A stretch of 64,000 bases of DNA from Maridesulfovibrio sp. (lineage in GTDB: Bacteria > Desulfobacterota > Desulfovibrionia > Desulfovibrionales > Desulfovibrionaceae): the NCBI RefSeq assembly GCF_963677005.1, contig NZ_OY781616.1, positions 3,513,501 through 3,577,500 on the forward strand, written 5' to 3'. Each line of letters opens with the position of its first letter. Position 1 is the first letter of the stretch. Made by a program: the position numbers and the translations under genes. A model generated the notes under the pieces. It saw nothing but the letters and a program-made list of their open reading frames with translations, was not told the DNA's origin and made no database searches. Of the stretch, positions 7,769-16,518 are shown one piece after another.

Positions 7769-8636
7769 GAAAGGGTTCTCTGTCAGGCATCCGTTTCTTT
7801 TCGGATTAAGTCTGTTGTTTATGGCTGTGGCCCTCATATGGGGGGCCACAGCCTTTTTTCATGGCAGCTCAGGACTTTTCGGCTCCGGAAGGATAGGCAT
7901 AGTCAACATACAGGGAACCATCACCGAATCATTGCCGGCGGTAAAATTTCTGCGCGAACTGCGCCGGGATGACTCCGTAAAGGGCGTGCTGCTGCGTGTG
8001 AATTCTCCCGGAGGGACCATTGCGCCTTCCCAGGAGTTGTATCACGCGGTCAAGGCCTTTGCAGAGGTCAAACCCATAGTTGCCTCCTTCGGGACTGTTG
8101 CCGCTTCCGGCGGGTACTACGCTGCCGCTCCGGCAACCAAAATACTGGCCAGCGCCGGGTCCATTACCGGCTCCATCGGCGTCAAGGCGGAGTATGCAAG
8201 TTTCCGCCAGCTCATGGACAAGCTGGGCGTGGAACCGGTCATAATCACCAGCGGCAAACTCAAGGGCGCGGGATCGCCTTATTCCGAGATTACTCCCGAG
8301 CAGCGTGAATATCTTACCGGTCTTATCATGGATATCCACAACCAGTTTGTTGATGATGTGGCCAGAGCACGCAAGCTGGATCGCAAGGATGTTGAAAAGA
8401 TTGCCGACGGCCGGGCCGTAACCGGGCGTGAAGCCAAGGAACTGGGGCTGGTTGACCGGCTTGGCGGTTTTGAAGACGCTGTCGGACTGCTCAAGGCTCT
8501 TTGCGGATTGGAAGGCGATGTCCCGGTTGTTGAAGGTCCGGAGGAGGAGAGGCCGCTTCTAAAGGAAATTCTGGGATACCTCGGCTTTGAACCCAGAGGA
8601 ACAGCTACCGGAGACGGTCTTATTTTTTCTTTCTGA
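7755..8636 (+). CDS. sppA: Signal peptide peptidase SppA (short, 36K type)
   Basis: 293-residue membrane-anchored serine protease of the S49 family, which degrades cleaved signal peptides. Residues about 12-35 are a single N-terminal membrane anchor (FLFGLSLLFMAVALIWGATA). The nucleophile serine is in VAASGGYYAA and the general-base lysine is probably in SGKLKGAGSPYSE, giving the Ser-Lys dyad of the short SppA form. ATG 7755 overlaps the end of rpsA by 14 bases and has only a weak AGAG site, so translation is probably coupled to rpsA. An upstream in-frame start at 7713 would sit inside rpsA and lengthen the tail before the anchor. Confidence 0.93.
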   Translation: MKNPKKGFSVRHPFLFGLSLLFMAVALIWGATAFFHGSSGLFGSGRIGIVNIQGTITESLPAVKFLRELRRDDSVKGVLLRVNSPGGTIAPSQELYHAVKAFAEVKPIVASFGTVAASGGYYAAAPATKILASAGSITGSIGVKAEYASFRQLMDKLGVEPVIITSGKLKGAGSPYSEITPEQREYLTGLIMDIHNQFVDDVARARKLDRKDVEKIADGRAVTGREAKELGLVDRLGGFEDAVGLLKALCGLEGDVPVVEGPEEERPLLKEILGYLGFEPRGTATGDGLIFSF

Positions 8637-8754
8637 TATCATTTTCTATCTGGGGAGGGGTGTTTCAGCAGAAATTCTCCTTCACAGAATTCCTTCCTTT
8701 CATAACCTGTCCCTTCCGACATCAATTTTCTCCGGCGTAGAACCGGGGTGGTGT

Positions 8755-8791
8755 CATGCCAAATGATTAAGAAATCAAAGGCATGCATAGT
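8755..8791. promoter_or_regulatory. Inverted repeat in the sppA/solute-binding gene spacer
   Basis: CATGCC and GGCATG flank TGATT...AATC in the spacer after sppA, forming an interrupted hairpin of about 11 pairs. There is no T tract, so it is not a clear terminator. The rest of the 284-base spacer (8637-8920) shows nothing definite apart from an AT-rich TATAAT-containing stretch near 8862-8872 that may be the promoter of the next gene. Confidence 0.35.
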
Positions 8792-8920
8792 GTATTGTTG
8801 CGAAAAATTATCATGGGTTCAGAGCACCTAAATTAACAATATAGATGTTTGATAAATAGTTTATAATAGAGTAAGTGCTTGTTGGGGATTTTGCATATCA
8901 ATCCGCGGAGGGGCGGCGTG

Positions 8921-9664
8921 ATGAAAAAGATTATTGTCCTGACGGCATTTGTTTTGAGCCTTTTTTCTCCTTTCATTAAGACTGGAAATGCGGAAATTTT
9001 CCGTGTCCTGTCTTATTCCAGCAGCTATCCGCCGTACTCTTTCAAAGAAGGCAGTTCCGAAACCGGTATTATACGGGATTTGTTCAAGGCTCTTGCAAAG
9101 GAGACCGGTGATATTTTCAAGTTCATTGATGTCCCTTTCAACAGGGGGCAATATCAGTTTGATAACGGAAAAATAGATATTGAACCCATGTGCAATCCTG
9201 CATGGAGGAAAAAGTCTTCAGTTCAGGGGCTATACAGTATCCCCTTCGCAACTTCCGATGAAATTCTCCTGTTCAATGCAGATAAATACACCCCCACCTA
9301 CTCTCCGGATGATTTAATAGGCAAGACCGTCGGCACTGTCAGGGGATATAGTTACTTAGTATACGGACCGTATTTTGAGGATGGGCGTATAAGGAGCTAT
9401 CCGATGGAGAATGACGGCAAGCTTATACAGATGCTGGTTGCAGGACGTCTGGATCAGGCCATTCTGGACAAGGAATATGCCCAGTATCAGATAAAAAAAG
9501 AAAATTTGCAGGGTAAGCTTGTCGCAGAAAAACCGTTTGTTGCCATTGATATGATGATGCGCGTCCATCCTGATAAAAAGGATGCACTTCCCCGTTTAAA
9601 TAAAGCCCTTCAAAAGCTTATAAGTAATGGAACAATCGAAGGTATTTATGATCGGTACAGGTAA
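8921..9664 (+). CDS. Periplasmic solute-binding protein, family 3
   Basis: 247-residue exported protein. Residues 1-24 are a signal peptide (MKKIIVLTAFVLSLFSPFIK, cleavage near GNA-E). The remainder has the pattern of bacterial extracellular solute-binding protein family 3: PPYSFKEG near the N-terminus, a short hinge, VGTVRGYSYLVYGP in the second lobe, and a C-terminal LISNGTIEGIYDRYR helix. Substrate unknown; polar amino acids are typical of the family. ATG 8921 is chosen because GGAGGGG lies just upstream. No permease or ATPase is adjacent, so it is an orphan receptor that may serve a transporter encoded elsewhere or act as a sensing protein. Confidence 0.85.
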   Translation: MKKIIVLTAFVLSLFSPFIKTGNAEIFRVLSYSSSYPPYSFKEGSSETGIIRDLFKALAKETGDIFKFIDVPFNRGQYQFDNGKIDIEPMCNPAWRKKSSVQGLYSIPFATSDEILLFNADKYTPTYSPDDLIGKTVGTVRGYSYLVYGPYFEDGRIRSYPMENDGKLIQMLVAGRLDQAILDKEYAQYQIKKENLQGKLVAEKPFVAIDMMMRVHPDKKDALPRLNKALQKLISNGTIEGIYDRYR

Positions 9665-9775
9665 AATAGGTTTGGTGTCAGACGCGGGAGGATCGTCCTT
9701 ACTATTCCAGTTTATCTAAGCCTGCTGTTGAGACTCCCTCGCTTCTGTGGAAAAGTCATCGACATTATCGGAATC

Positions 9776-9811
9776 AGCCCCGCTGAATATTTTACGGAAT
9801 CCTGCGGGGCT
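9776..9811. terminator. Convergent hairpin between the solute-binding gene and the YkgJ gene
   Basis: AGCCCCGC (9776-9783) pairs perfectly with GCGGGGCT (9804-9811) around a 20-base loop, between two converging genes. T tracts are poor on both sides, so terminator activity is uncertain. Confidence 0.4.
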
Positions 9812-9821
9812 GTTGCATGTA

Positions 9822-10589
9822 TTATTTCGGCTGCAGGTTTTCGCTGCTGCCCAAAGCGAGGAGTTCCACCCAGTCGAGGGCGAAATTGAGACATTCTTCT
9901 TCATCGGTCAGGATAGCCTGCTGACGTTCTTCGGAAACATCGAGGCGGGAGAATACATTCATGTCTTTTATGAAATTGGTGAAGTTGTCCACCTGATAGA
10001 GAGCCAGAAAGGCCATGTTCAGCTTTCTTTCGTCAAGAACGGCTCCGGCCTGGTGTGTACGGTTCATGATGCGCATGTAACGGTCGTTTACAGCATTGTA
10101 TGCCTCCAGCCCCTGATCCTTGAGCCACTCATCGCTGGTCCATTCCTTTTTTTCCTCAAACCCGCGGCAATGCGGCTCCTGAACGATGAAAAACTGTTCT
10201 ATCACCTCTCCGTTCTCGCCCATGCGGGAGGCCCGTCCGAGGGGATAGGTGCGGCATGCACCGGGACGGTTTTCATACACGGAGCAGCCTTCCGCGCGAA
10301 CAAATGGACAGCTGCGTTTGGCATTGTCCAGCATGCGCAGGCGACACATGGGAAATCCTGTTCCGGGAGTGCGGGAAATGTCGGCGTGATTGTGAATGAA
10401 TTTTTTGCTGTCGTGTCCCAGAGCCCGGCGCAGACGCAATACATCGTAGGGGGTGAGCATCAGGTTCAGGTCGCCGCAACAGGCGTTGAAACAGCGGACC
10501 TGAGGGTGGCAGGCAAAGCCGAAGGTCTTGCCCGGTTCAAGCTCCGGCAGGCTGTTCAGGAATTCCTGTGTCTGATCTTGTTCTGACAT
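9822..10589 (-). CDS. YkgJ family cysteine-cluster (metal-chelating) protein
   Basis: 255 residues. Cysteines are arranged as C-x(5)-C-x(3)-CC in FACHPQVRCFNACCGDLN, then RSCPF, EGCSVYE and ACRTYPLGR, the pattern of the YkgJ/UPF0153 zinc- or iron-chelating domain. The biochemical role is unknown; some relatives sit with flagellar or glycan genes. Start ATG 10589 has GGGAG seven bases upstream; a GTG two codons earlier lies too close to that site. Only 13 bases separate it from the upstream GT2 gene on the same strand, so the two form an operon. Confidence 0.85.
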   Translation of the reverse strand: MSEQDQTQEFLNSLPELEPGKTFGFACHPQVRCFNACCGDLNLMLTPYDVLRLRRALGHDSKKFIHNHADISRTPGTGFPMCRLRMLDNAKRSCPFVRAEGCSVYENRPGACRTYPLGRASRMGENGEVIEQFFIVQEPHCRGFEEKKEWTSDEWLKDQGLEAYNAVNDRYMRIMNRTHQAGAVLDERKLNMAFLALYQVDNFTNFIKDMNVFSRLDVSEERQQAILTDEEECLNFALDWVELLALGSSENLQPK

Positions 10590-10602
10590 TTTCACTCTCC
10601 CT

Positions 10603-12267
10603 TTATACTTTGCTGCCGATTAAACCGGCATCCAGCAGATATTGTGTCTTTTTTTCGATGTCGGACCGGAGAAGACTTTCTTCATCGGCCATTATCCGCA
10701 GTATTTCGCTTCTTGGGTGCATGGCCTGCATCTTGTATTTATTACCGAGTGCATTGCCTTCCTGTTCCACTGATACATGGCTGGCGTTGCCGGTGTTCTT
10801 GCGATGCAGAATGCGCAGGTGTCCCTGATAAACCGCGAATTGCCCTTTCAGGCAACTGCGCAGATCATGTTCCATGTCATCGTACTGCGACGGAGAAAGG
10901 AACAGGGAAAAGCCTTCGTTGTCAAGTAACTTCCTGGTGCTGAAAAGATGGCAGCATCCTGTAACCGAGGCGCAAGGACGCATGAAAGCGAAATAACCGG
11001 CATCAAGTGTCTGATGATGCAGGTCCGAAACCCTGAACGGGTTGGGGGAAATTCTGGTCAGGTCCACTTCGGGGCCGTTGCCCTCTTCTCCTGACGGCTG
11101 GACAATGTGCAGGTCCACGGACTGCATGACCGCAGGAGATGACTGGCTTACCACCCGGCAGCCCCATACTCCGGCATCCGGGTAGGCCGCTACGGCGGTT
11201 CCGAACCGTGAGAGCCAGTCCTGCTCGACCTCCACGTCATCGTCCAGATATAAGGCAAAATCGCACTCGCGTACTTCCAGGAGGTTCATGAGCCAGTTTC
11301 TGGCAGCAGCGGCACCTATATTTACCGGAAGGTCGATGCGGGCCATCTGTTCCCCGAAAGCCTGCTGCCATCTGTCCATGACGTTGGCCGTTTCATCTGT
11401 GGAGCCGTTATCGAGAACGAATATCCTGCTTTCGTATAGTTCCGAATTACGCAGGGATTTGAGCGTGGAGTCCAGTTCTTCGGCCTTGTTGTAGGAATAG
11501 AGCAGGATGGCCGTTCTGCCCGGCAGCGGTCTTTTTTCAGAATCAAGGCCGCGAGCCAGATCGTGGAGGCGCAGTGTTTCCGAAACACGCCATGGCTGTT
11601 TTTGTACGCATGCGGCAAGACTGCGTATGGCTGCGTTCCGATCCCCCATTTTAAGAGAACAGGAAGCGATAAGCTGGGCGGTTTCGGTTTCGCCGAAAAC
11701 AGCGGAAACATCTTCAAGCAGGTCTGCCGCTTCCTGCAGGTCTGTGTTCATGAGGCGGAAAAAGGCCCGTGCAGCATTGACTGCCGGTCGGACAGCTTCG
11801 TGCTGTTCCATGCTGAGCAGCTTCAGGCCGTATCTGAAATCGGAACTTGCTCCGGCATGGATCAGTCCCTGCTGGAGCCAGAACAGGTTCCCCGGTTCTT
11901 TTTCAAGACACGACTCAATGTAATGCCTTATTTTGTCGTTGTCCCGCCGTGCGGTGATACGCAGAAAATACGAAAGGTTTTCCGGGCGCACCCATGCCGC
12001 GGCAACATGCCTGAGGCAGGTCAGTGCCGGACCGGAGAAAAATCCGGGAGCTGTTTCAAGATTGAGGATTGAACGGGCGAGGTTCCCGTCGAGCGGGTTT
12101 GCCGCATATGCGGCAAACAGGAGTTCGGCACCTAGTCCGGAATCAGATTCCAGCGAACGAATACCTGTTCCGAGCAGATGGGTGGAGCCGACCGAGCCCA
12201 TGAGCAGCCTGCGCCGTATCTGCGGATTCATTTCATCCCAGAAACCGTTTTCGGAAGAGGTCTCCAT
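10603..12267 (-). CDS. Family 2 glycosyltransferase with N-terminal helical region
   Basis: 554 residues. The first 240 or so are helical and TPR-like (repeated A/L-rich segments such as AAYAANPLDGNLARS). Residues about 250-480 form a GT-A domain: ILLYSYNKAEELDSTLKSL, the nucleotide-binding VLDNGSTDET, and the metal-binding triad YLDDDVEVE. No membrane segment is evident, so the enzyme is probably cytoplasmic and builds a surface glycan or modifies a protein such as flagellin; the acceptor is unknown. Start ATG 12267 has AAGGAGG upstream. It is followed after 13 bases by the YkgJ gene. The deacetylase-GT4 fusion gene lies 162 bases upstream on the same strand. Confidence 0.88.
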   Translation of the reverse strand: METSSENGFWDEMNPQIRRRLLMGSVGSTHLLGTGIRSLESDSGLGAELLFAAYAANPLDGNLARSILNLETAPGFFSGPALTCLRHVAAAWVRPENLSYFLRITARRDNDKIRHYIESCLEKEPGNLFWLQQGLIHAGASSDFRYGLKLLSMEQHEAVRPAVNAARAFFRLMNTDLQEAADLLEDVSAVFGETETAQLIASCSLKMGDRNAAIRSLAACVQKQPWRVSETLRLHDLARGLDSEKRPLPGRTAILLYSYNKAEELDSTLKSLRNSELYESRIFVLDNGSTDETANVMDRWQQAFGEQMARIDLPVNIGAAAARNWLMNLLEVRECDFALYLDDDVEVEQDWLSRFGTAVAAYPDAGVWGCRVVSQSSPAVMQSVDLHIVQPSGEEGNGPEVDLTRISPNPFRVSDLHHQTLDAGYFAFMRPCASVTGCCHLFSTRKLLDNEGFSLFLSPSQYDDMEHDLRSCLKGQFAVYQGHLRILHRKNTGNASHVSVEQEGNALGNKYKMQAMHPRSEILRIMADEESLLRSDIEKKTQYLLDAGLIGSKV

Positions 12268-12429
12268 ATCCGTGCCTCCTTATGCGTTGTCCATTGTTGA
12301 TATTTTCAGGACAGTTCCGTTTAGTATCGCTTTATTCTTTCATAAGCAAATACAGCGGTTTTTATAAGTACGCAACAAGGCTGAATCCGAAGGGATGTCG
12401 GAATACTGTAATACGTTTCTGTGCCGGTT

Positions 12430-14505
12430 TTATTTGCCGGTCAGGGCATCAATATCGGGCAGCTCGGTAAGCGGTTCATCCTTGGGCAGCGAACAATAGA
12501 CCCGGAGCAGGGCCTGCGCTTTTGCTGCGCTGCTCAAGTAGGTGCGCACTATCTTCCGGTTTATGCGGCCCATCTGTTTGCGCAGTTCTCCGTCTTCAAT
12601 GAGCCTGCCCATGGCGGTTGCAAGGGCGTCAACATCTTCCACCTTGCATAGAAATCCGTTTATTCCGTCGCGGATCAGTTCCGGTGTGCCGCCCGCATCC
12701 GTGCATACTGTTGCGAGACCTGCGTCAAAGGCTTCGAGCAGGGTGTTTGGAATGGATTCCTGACGGGAACTCATTACGTAAATGTGGGAGATGGCGAGTA
12801 GTTTTACCACTTCTTCATGGCTGATGTAGCCGGGACACTCAATGCGCTCCAGTGTTGAAGGAGAAGCCATGCTGCTGTATTCGGAAAGATTTTCCAATCC
12901 TACGGCAATGAAACGTACCCCCTCACAGTTCTGACTGGAAAGAAGTTTGTCCACAGCCCGGATGAATACGTCCGGGCCTTTGGCATGTCCTGAATTGCCC
13001 ACGTAGATTACGCTGGTGGAAACGGAACGCCGCGGTTTGCGTCCGCCACCGGCAAAGGAGTTGTAGACCACCTGGGCACGTTTTCCCGGTACTCCGTGCT
13101 TCAGAAGCATTTCGCGGCCTTTGGCCGAGTTGCAGATGAAGCCGTTGCCGATCAGTGAAAAAATAGGCGCCAGCGGGTTGGGCTTGTAGATTACTCCCCG
13201 GTTGAAGAACAGCTTGAAATTCCGTCCGCCGAGCAGGGAAAGACCTTTGGTGATGCACCCGATCTTGATTGCCCTGTTGTGGAAGGTATGGACCACGTCA
13301 ATGTGGTGCTCCTCAATGATTTCGGCCAGAAAGCCCGCTGCGGCGAGCATGTTTTTGAAATCATCCAGAATGATCACTTCCACGCCCATGCTTTTCAATT
13401 CCGGAATCAATCCTGATTCAGGCGGGAGAACGGCAACTACTTCGAGCCCGGCAATCAGCATGGCCTTGGCACTGTTGATCAACTGACGGCTGCCGCCGGA
13501 GAGTTTTCCGGTATCGGTGATGTATAATACCCTGCCGATATCATTGCGCTTGCTGAAAAATTTGAAGCAGACCATTGCCGGTGCTTCGTATGAGTACATG
13601 AGCAGCCGTTTTTTTATCCAGGCAGCGTCTTTTTCCTTGCCCACACCGATACGGTTGAAGCGCATCGGGTCCGTTCCGAGCATATTTGCCGAGCGCTCAA
13701 GGGTGAACGTGCCGGAAAATCCGGCTGCTGCGGCCTCCTGCATGGAAAGCGGGTCGAAGTGCCCCCACGGCCAGCAAAAATATTGACGGCGGGCGTTGTT
13801 GATGCTGCTTATTTTTTCCAGACAGCGGGTGAAATCTTTTCGGCAGAATGCACGTCTTTCTTCATCGCTGCGTCTTTTGAAGGAAACCTTGCCCTTGCGG
13901 AAGACCGGCCAGAATCCGTTGTAGGCAAACGCGCTGCCGTTGTCGAAGACCGGCAGTTCCGTATTGAATTTGCGGTAGATTCCCCATGTGGACCAGTGGG
14001 AGGCGAGCGAAAATGTTCCTTTGGACCGGAAATCCTTGAAGCAGCCCTGATGTCTGCATGTGTGGGCGTGGACTTCCATGCCTTTGTCCCGGACCAGAGA
14101 TTTCAGTTCGGCTTCGTTCATGAACTGGGAGGTGTCGTTTTCCGAAAGAGCCTTGATGAACGACTCGCGCATGGAAAGCATTCGGGGGACATCCGCTTCG
14201 GTCCTGATTTTACCGCTGCCGATAAAGTCGCTGACAGCGAAAAATATACCGGTCATACCCCTTTCTTCCAGCAGCGGAACGGCGTTGATCCAGTTGCTTA
14301 TGTGACAGTCGTCAAAGGTCAGGACCACATATTTATCGTCAATGGGTTTGCGACCCATGCATATTTCGAAAAGATGGTCGGCGGTGATGGTCTTGAAGCC
14401 CATTTCAAGCATTGCGTCCAGGTGCGATGCGAAAAGGGCGGGGGAATGGCCGTCTTCTTCGCAGACGGCGTGATAACAGAACACGGGGACACTCTTACCG
14501 AGCAT
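12430..14505 (-). CDS. Polysaccharide deacetylase-glycosyltransferase 4 fusion
   Basis: 691 residues with two enzymes in one chain. Residues about 5-280 are a NodB-type carbohydrate esterase 4 domain: VLTFDDCH (metal and catalytic Asp) and HAHTCRHQ (H-x(3)-H metal site), with the C-terminal catalytic region around WPWGHFDPLSM. Residues about 300-670 are a GT-B family 4 glycosyltransferase: VLYITDTGKLSGGSRQL at the N-terminal lobe, VIYVGNSGHAKGPDVFI, and the nucleotide-sugar E-x(7)-E motif in ESIPNTLLEAFDAG. No signal peptide is visible, so both activities would be cytoplasmic, which suits deacetylation of a lipid- or nucleotide-linked sugar rather than of an exported polymer. This is an inference. 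Confidence 0.88.
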   Translation of the reverse strand: MLGKSVPVFCYHAVCEEDGHSPALFASHLDAMLEMGFKTITADHLFEICMGRKPIDDKYVVLTFDDCHISNWINAVPLLEERGMTGIFFAVSDFIGSGKIRTEADVPRMLSMRESFIKALSENDTSQFMNEAELKSLVRDKGMEVHAHTCRHQGCFKDFRSKGTFSLASHWSTWGIYRKFNTELPVFDNGSAFAYNGFWPVFRKGKVSFKRRSDEERRAFCRKDFTRCLEKISSINNARRQYFCWPWGHFDPLSMQEAAAAGFSGTFTLERSANMLGTDPMRFNRIGVGKEKDAAWIKKRLLMYSYEAPAMVCFKFFSKRNDIGRVLYITDTGKLSGGSRQLINSAKAMLIAGLEVVAVLPPESGLIPELKSMGVEVIILDDFKNMLAAAGFLAEIIEEHHIDVVHTFHNRAIKIGCITKGLSLLGGRNFKLFFNRGVIYKPNPLAPIFSLIGNGFICNSAKGREMLLKHGVPGKRAQVVYNSFAGGGRKPRRSVSTSVIYVGNSGHAKGPDVFIRAVDKLLSSQNCEGVRFIAVGLENLSEYSSMASPSTLERIECPGYISHEEVVKLLAISHIYVMSSRQESIPNTLLEAFDAGLATVCTDAGGTPELIRDGINGFLCKVEDVDALATAMGRLIEDGELRKQMGRINRKIVRTYLSSAAKAQALLRVYCSLPKDEPLTELPDIDALTGK

Positions 14506-14537
14506 GAGACAACTCCGAAATGCTTCTATTTCAACTG

Positions 14538-14565
14538 TCCTCCCCCCGCCGGGGCAGGGGGAGGA
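14538..14565 (-). terminator. GC-rich hairpin between permease and deacetylase-GT4 genes
   Basis: TCCTCCCCC pairs with GGGGGAGGA around a GC-rich loop, 8 bases past the permease stop on the minus strand. No T tract follows. It could slow readthrough from the transporter operon or protect the 3' end. Confidence 0.45.
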
Positions 14566-14572
14566 AGATGGA

Positions 14573-16354
14573 TTACATCTGCAGACGGAAAGTGTCTGTT
14601 GACAGCTTCCGTTCGAGTCGTCTTGCCACGAGACTCATCAGGTAGCAACAAATAAAGTACAAAAATGCTATCGTGGTGTAGATTTCGAAGGGGTATATCA
14701 TCAGTCTGTTGTTCAGACCCTGAGCTACGAATGTGAGTTCAAGAACACCGATGACGAATGCCAGCGAGGTGTCCTTGAAGATGGCGATGAACTGTCCGAC
14801 AATGGCCGGAAGCATCTGCTTCAATGCCTGGGGCAGGATGATTTTGCGCATGGTCTGCCAGTAGGTGAGTCCGGTGGAAACTGCTGCCTCGAACTGTCCC
14901 GGGGGCAGGTTCTGGATGCCGGAACGAACTATTTCCGCCAGATATGCACCGGTGAAGATGGTCAGCGCAATAGTCGCGGACCAGAATACGTTCATGAACT
15001 GCCCGGTCAGGATCGGGATGAAGAAGTATATCCAGAAAATGACCATGATAAGCGGGTTGCCGCGGATTAGTTCAATGTACAGAGTGGAAGGTATGAGGAA
15101 AAGCTTGTTCCTGGAGGTGCGGCCTATGCCCACGATCAGGCCGATGAAGAAGCTTACCGAGATTGCTATAACGGACATGAGGATGGAGAAGGAGAGTCCG
15201 CCCAGTCCCCAGAGGATATCGTTCGGATCGCCGTTGGGGAATTTCCACCAGAGCATGGTCCCGAGGTTATCCCAGATAATCTGGAAATTGAATTTTGAAA
15301 CACCGTAGGCCGCCATGACCAGCAGAAAACCGAGGCAGCCGAGAAAGACGCCCTTCCACAGGTAGGACATTATTTTCATTACGGCTGAGAAAAAGGCCTT
15401 TCGTGCGGCCTGGCTGCTGGTAAGGCTGAAATTTTCCTTGCGGCTGCGCATGAACCGCCGGTGCATCCTGGCCAGGAAGGCCACCGGAGCCTCGAAAGGC
15501 CAGAAAATCATGTGCGCGATGTGGTGTCCGGCCTTCCAGCTTTTCTTGGGGAGTATCTGGAGTCGCCAGTTTACCAGAGTGAGGATGCCGGCAATGATAA
15601 GCGACAGCGAAAGGTAGATTACCGTTGCGGCAGAAGTCGCTTCAAAGCCCTTGAAGGTCAGTGATTCGATCTGCTGCGAGGACCAGCACAGCTCGGCGAC
15701 GCCGACGACCATGGCCAGAGAGGAGTTCTTCATGTTGTTCAGGAACTCGCTGCCCAGGGGCGGGATTATGGCCCGGAACGCAAGCGGCAGGATGATTCTG
15801 GTCAGGGTCTGGAAGGTGCTGAGGCCGGAAGAATAGGCTGCTTCAAGCAGACCCTTGGGGATGGACTGGATTCCGGCACGGATGACTTCCGCCATGAAGG
15901 CGCTGGTATAAATTCCCAGACCGACAGTTGCGGAGAGCATTTCGAAGTTCTGATCAAAGAGAAAGTTGCGCACGTTTTCCGGCAGGCCCATGGGCAGCGC
16001 GAAATACCAGAAAAAGAGCTGCACCAGCAGAGGGGTGTTCCTGAAAAATTCCACGTAACAGGTGCAGAAGCAGTATACCGGCTTGAACTGCGAGAGTCTG
16101 CCCAGCCCGAAAAGTATGCCCAGTCCCAGGGCGATGACCGAACTCATCAGGGTGATGCTTACTGTGAGTCCTAAGCCGTTGATGAGCATGTCGCCAAGGA
16201 CTTCTCCGTAGGCCGGATCTCTTTTGTAGAGTACGGTCCAGTCGAACTTGTAGCCGAAGTCGAAGACCCACCCGAAATAATAGACCAGGAGCCCTGTTAC
16301 AAATGCCAGACACAGGTATTGAACCCATGTTTTTTCCAGATAACGGTTGATCAT
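14573..16354 (-). CDS. Amino-acid ABC transporter permease, two fused permease domains
   Basis: 593 residues, about twice a normal HisM/GltJ-type permease. It carries two complete binding-protein-dependent permease units. The first (about residues 60-265) has the EAA loop EAAYSSGLSTFQTLTRIILP, and the second (about residues 390-590) has EAAVSTGLTYWQTMRKIILP. A basic linker with an additional membrane segment joins them. It would form the whole membrane channel of a polar amino-acid importer in one chain. ATG 16354 is preferred; a TTG 45 bases earlier (16399) is an alternative and neither has a strong ribosome-binding site. Upstream on the same strand are the binding protein and the ATPase. 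Confidence 0.9.
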   Translation of the reverse strand: MINRYLEKTWVQYLCLAFVTGLLVYYFGWVFDFGYKFDWTVLYKRDPAYGEVLGDMLINGLGLTVSITLMSSVIALGLGILFGLGRLSQFKPVYCFCTCYVEFFRNTPLLVQLFFWYFALPMGLPENVRNFLFDQNFEMLSATVGLGIYTSAFMAEVIRAGIQSIPKGLLEAAYSSGLSTFQTLTRIILPLAFRAIIPPLGSEFLNNMKNSSLAMVVGVAELCWSSQQIESLTFKGFEATSAATVIYLSLSLIIAGILTLVNWRLQILPKKSWKAGHHIAHMIFWPFEAPVAFLARMHRRFMRSRKENFSLTSSQAARKAFFSAVMKIMSYLWKGVFLGCLGFLLVMAAYGVSKFNFQIIWDNLGTMLWWKFPNGDPNDILWGLGGLSFSILMSVIAISVSFFIGLIVGIGRTSRNKLFLIPSTLYIELIRGNPLIMVIFWIYFFIPILTGQFMNVFWSATIALTIFTGAYLAEIVRSGIQNLPPGQFEAAVSTGLTYWQTMRKIILPQALKQMLPAIVGQFIAIFKDTSLAFVIGVLELTFVAQGLNNRLMIYPFEIYTTIAFLYFICCYLMSLVARRLERKLSTDTFRLQM

Positions 16355-16439
16355 CGCGAAAACTGTCTCTTTTTTGTTTGCCGGACGTTGATACGGCAAA
16401 CGTTTCCGTAAGCTCTGTCTGTCCGGTATGGAACTGATC

Positions 16440-16467
16440 CCGGCAGGATTCTCAAAAACCCTGCCGG
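16440..16467 (-). promoter_or_regulatory. Intercistronic hairpin after the binding-protein gene
   Basis: CCGGCAGG (16440-16447) pairs perfectly with CCTGCCGG (16460-16467) between the binding-protein and permease genes. There is no T run. Such hairpins commonly stabilise the upstream mRNA so that the binding protein exceeds the permease. Confidence 0.55.
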
Positions 16468-16518
16468 AATCAGCATGAATGCTTTAATCAGGAAAACCCG
16501 CAGGTCTTCCGGTGAGCC

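Noticed and set aside
9747..10586. 279-codon plus-strand open frame over the YkgJ gene
   Set aside because: The minus-strand frame carries the ordered cysteines and a good start; this is its shadow.
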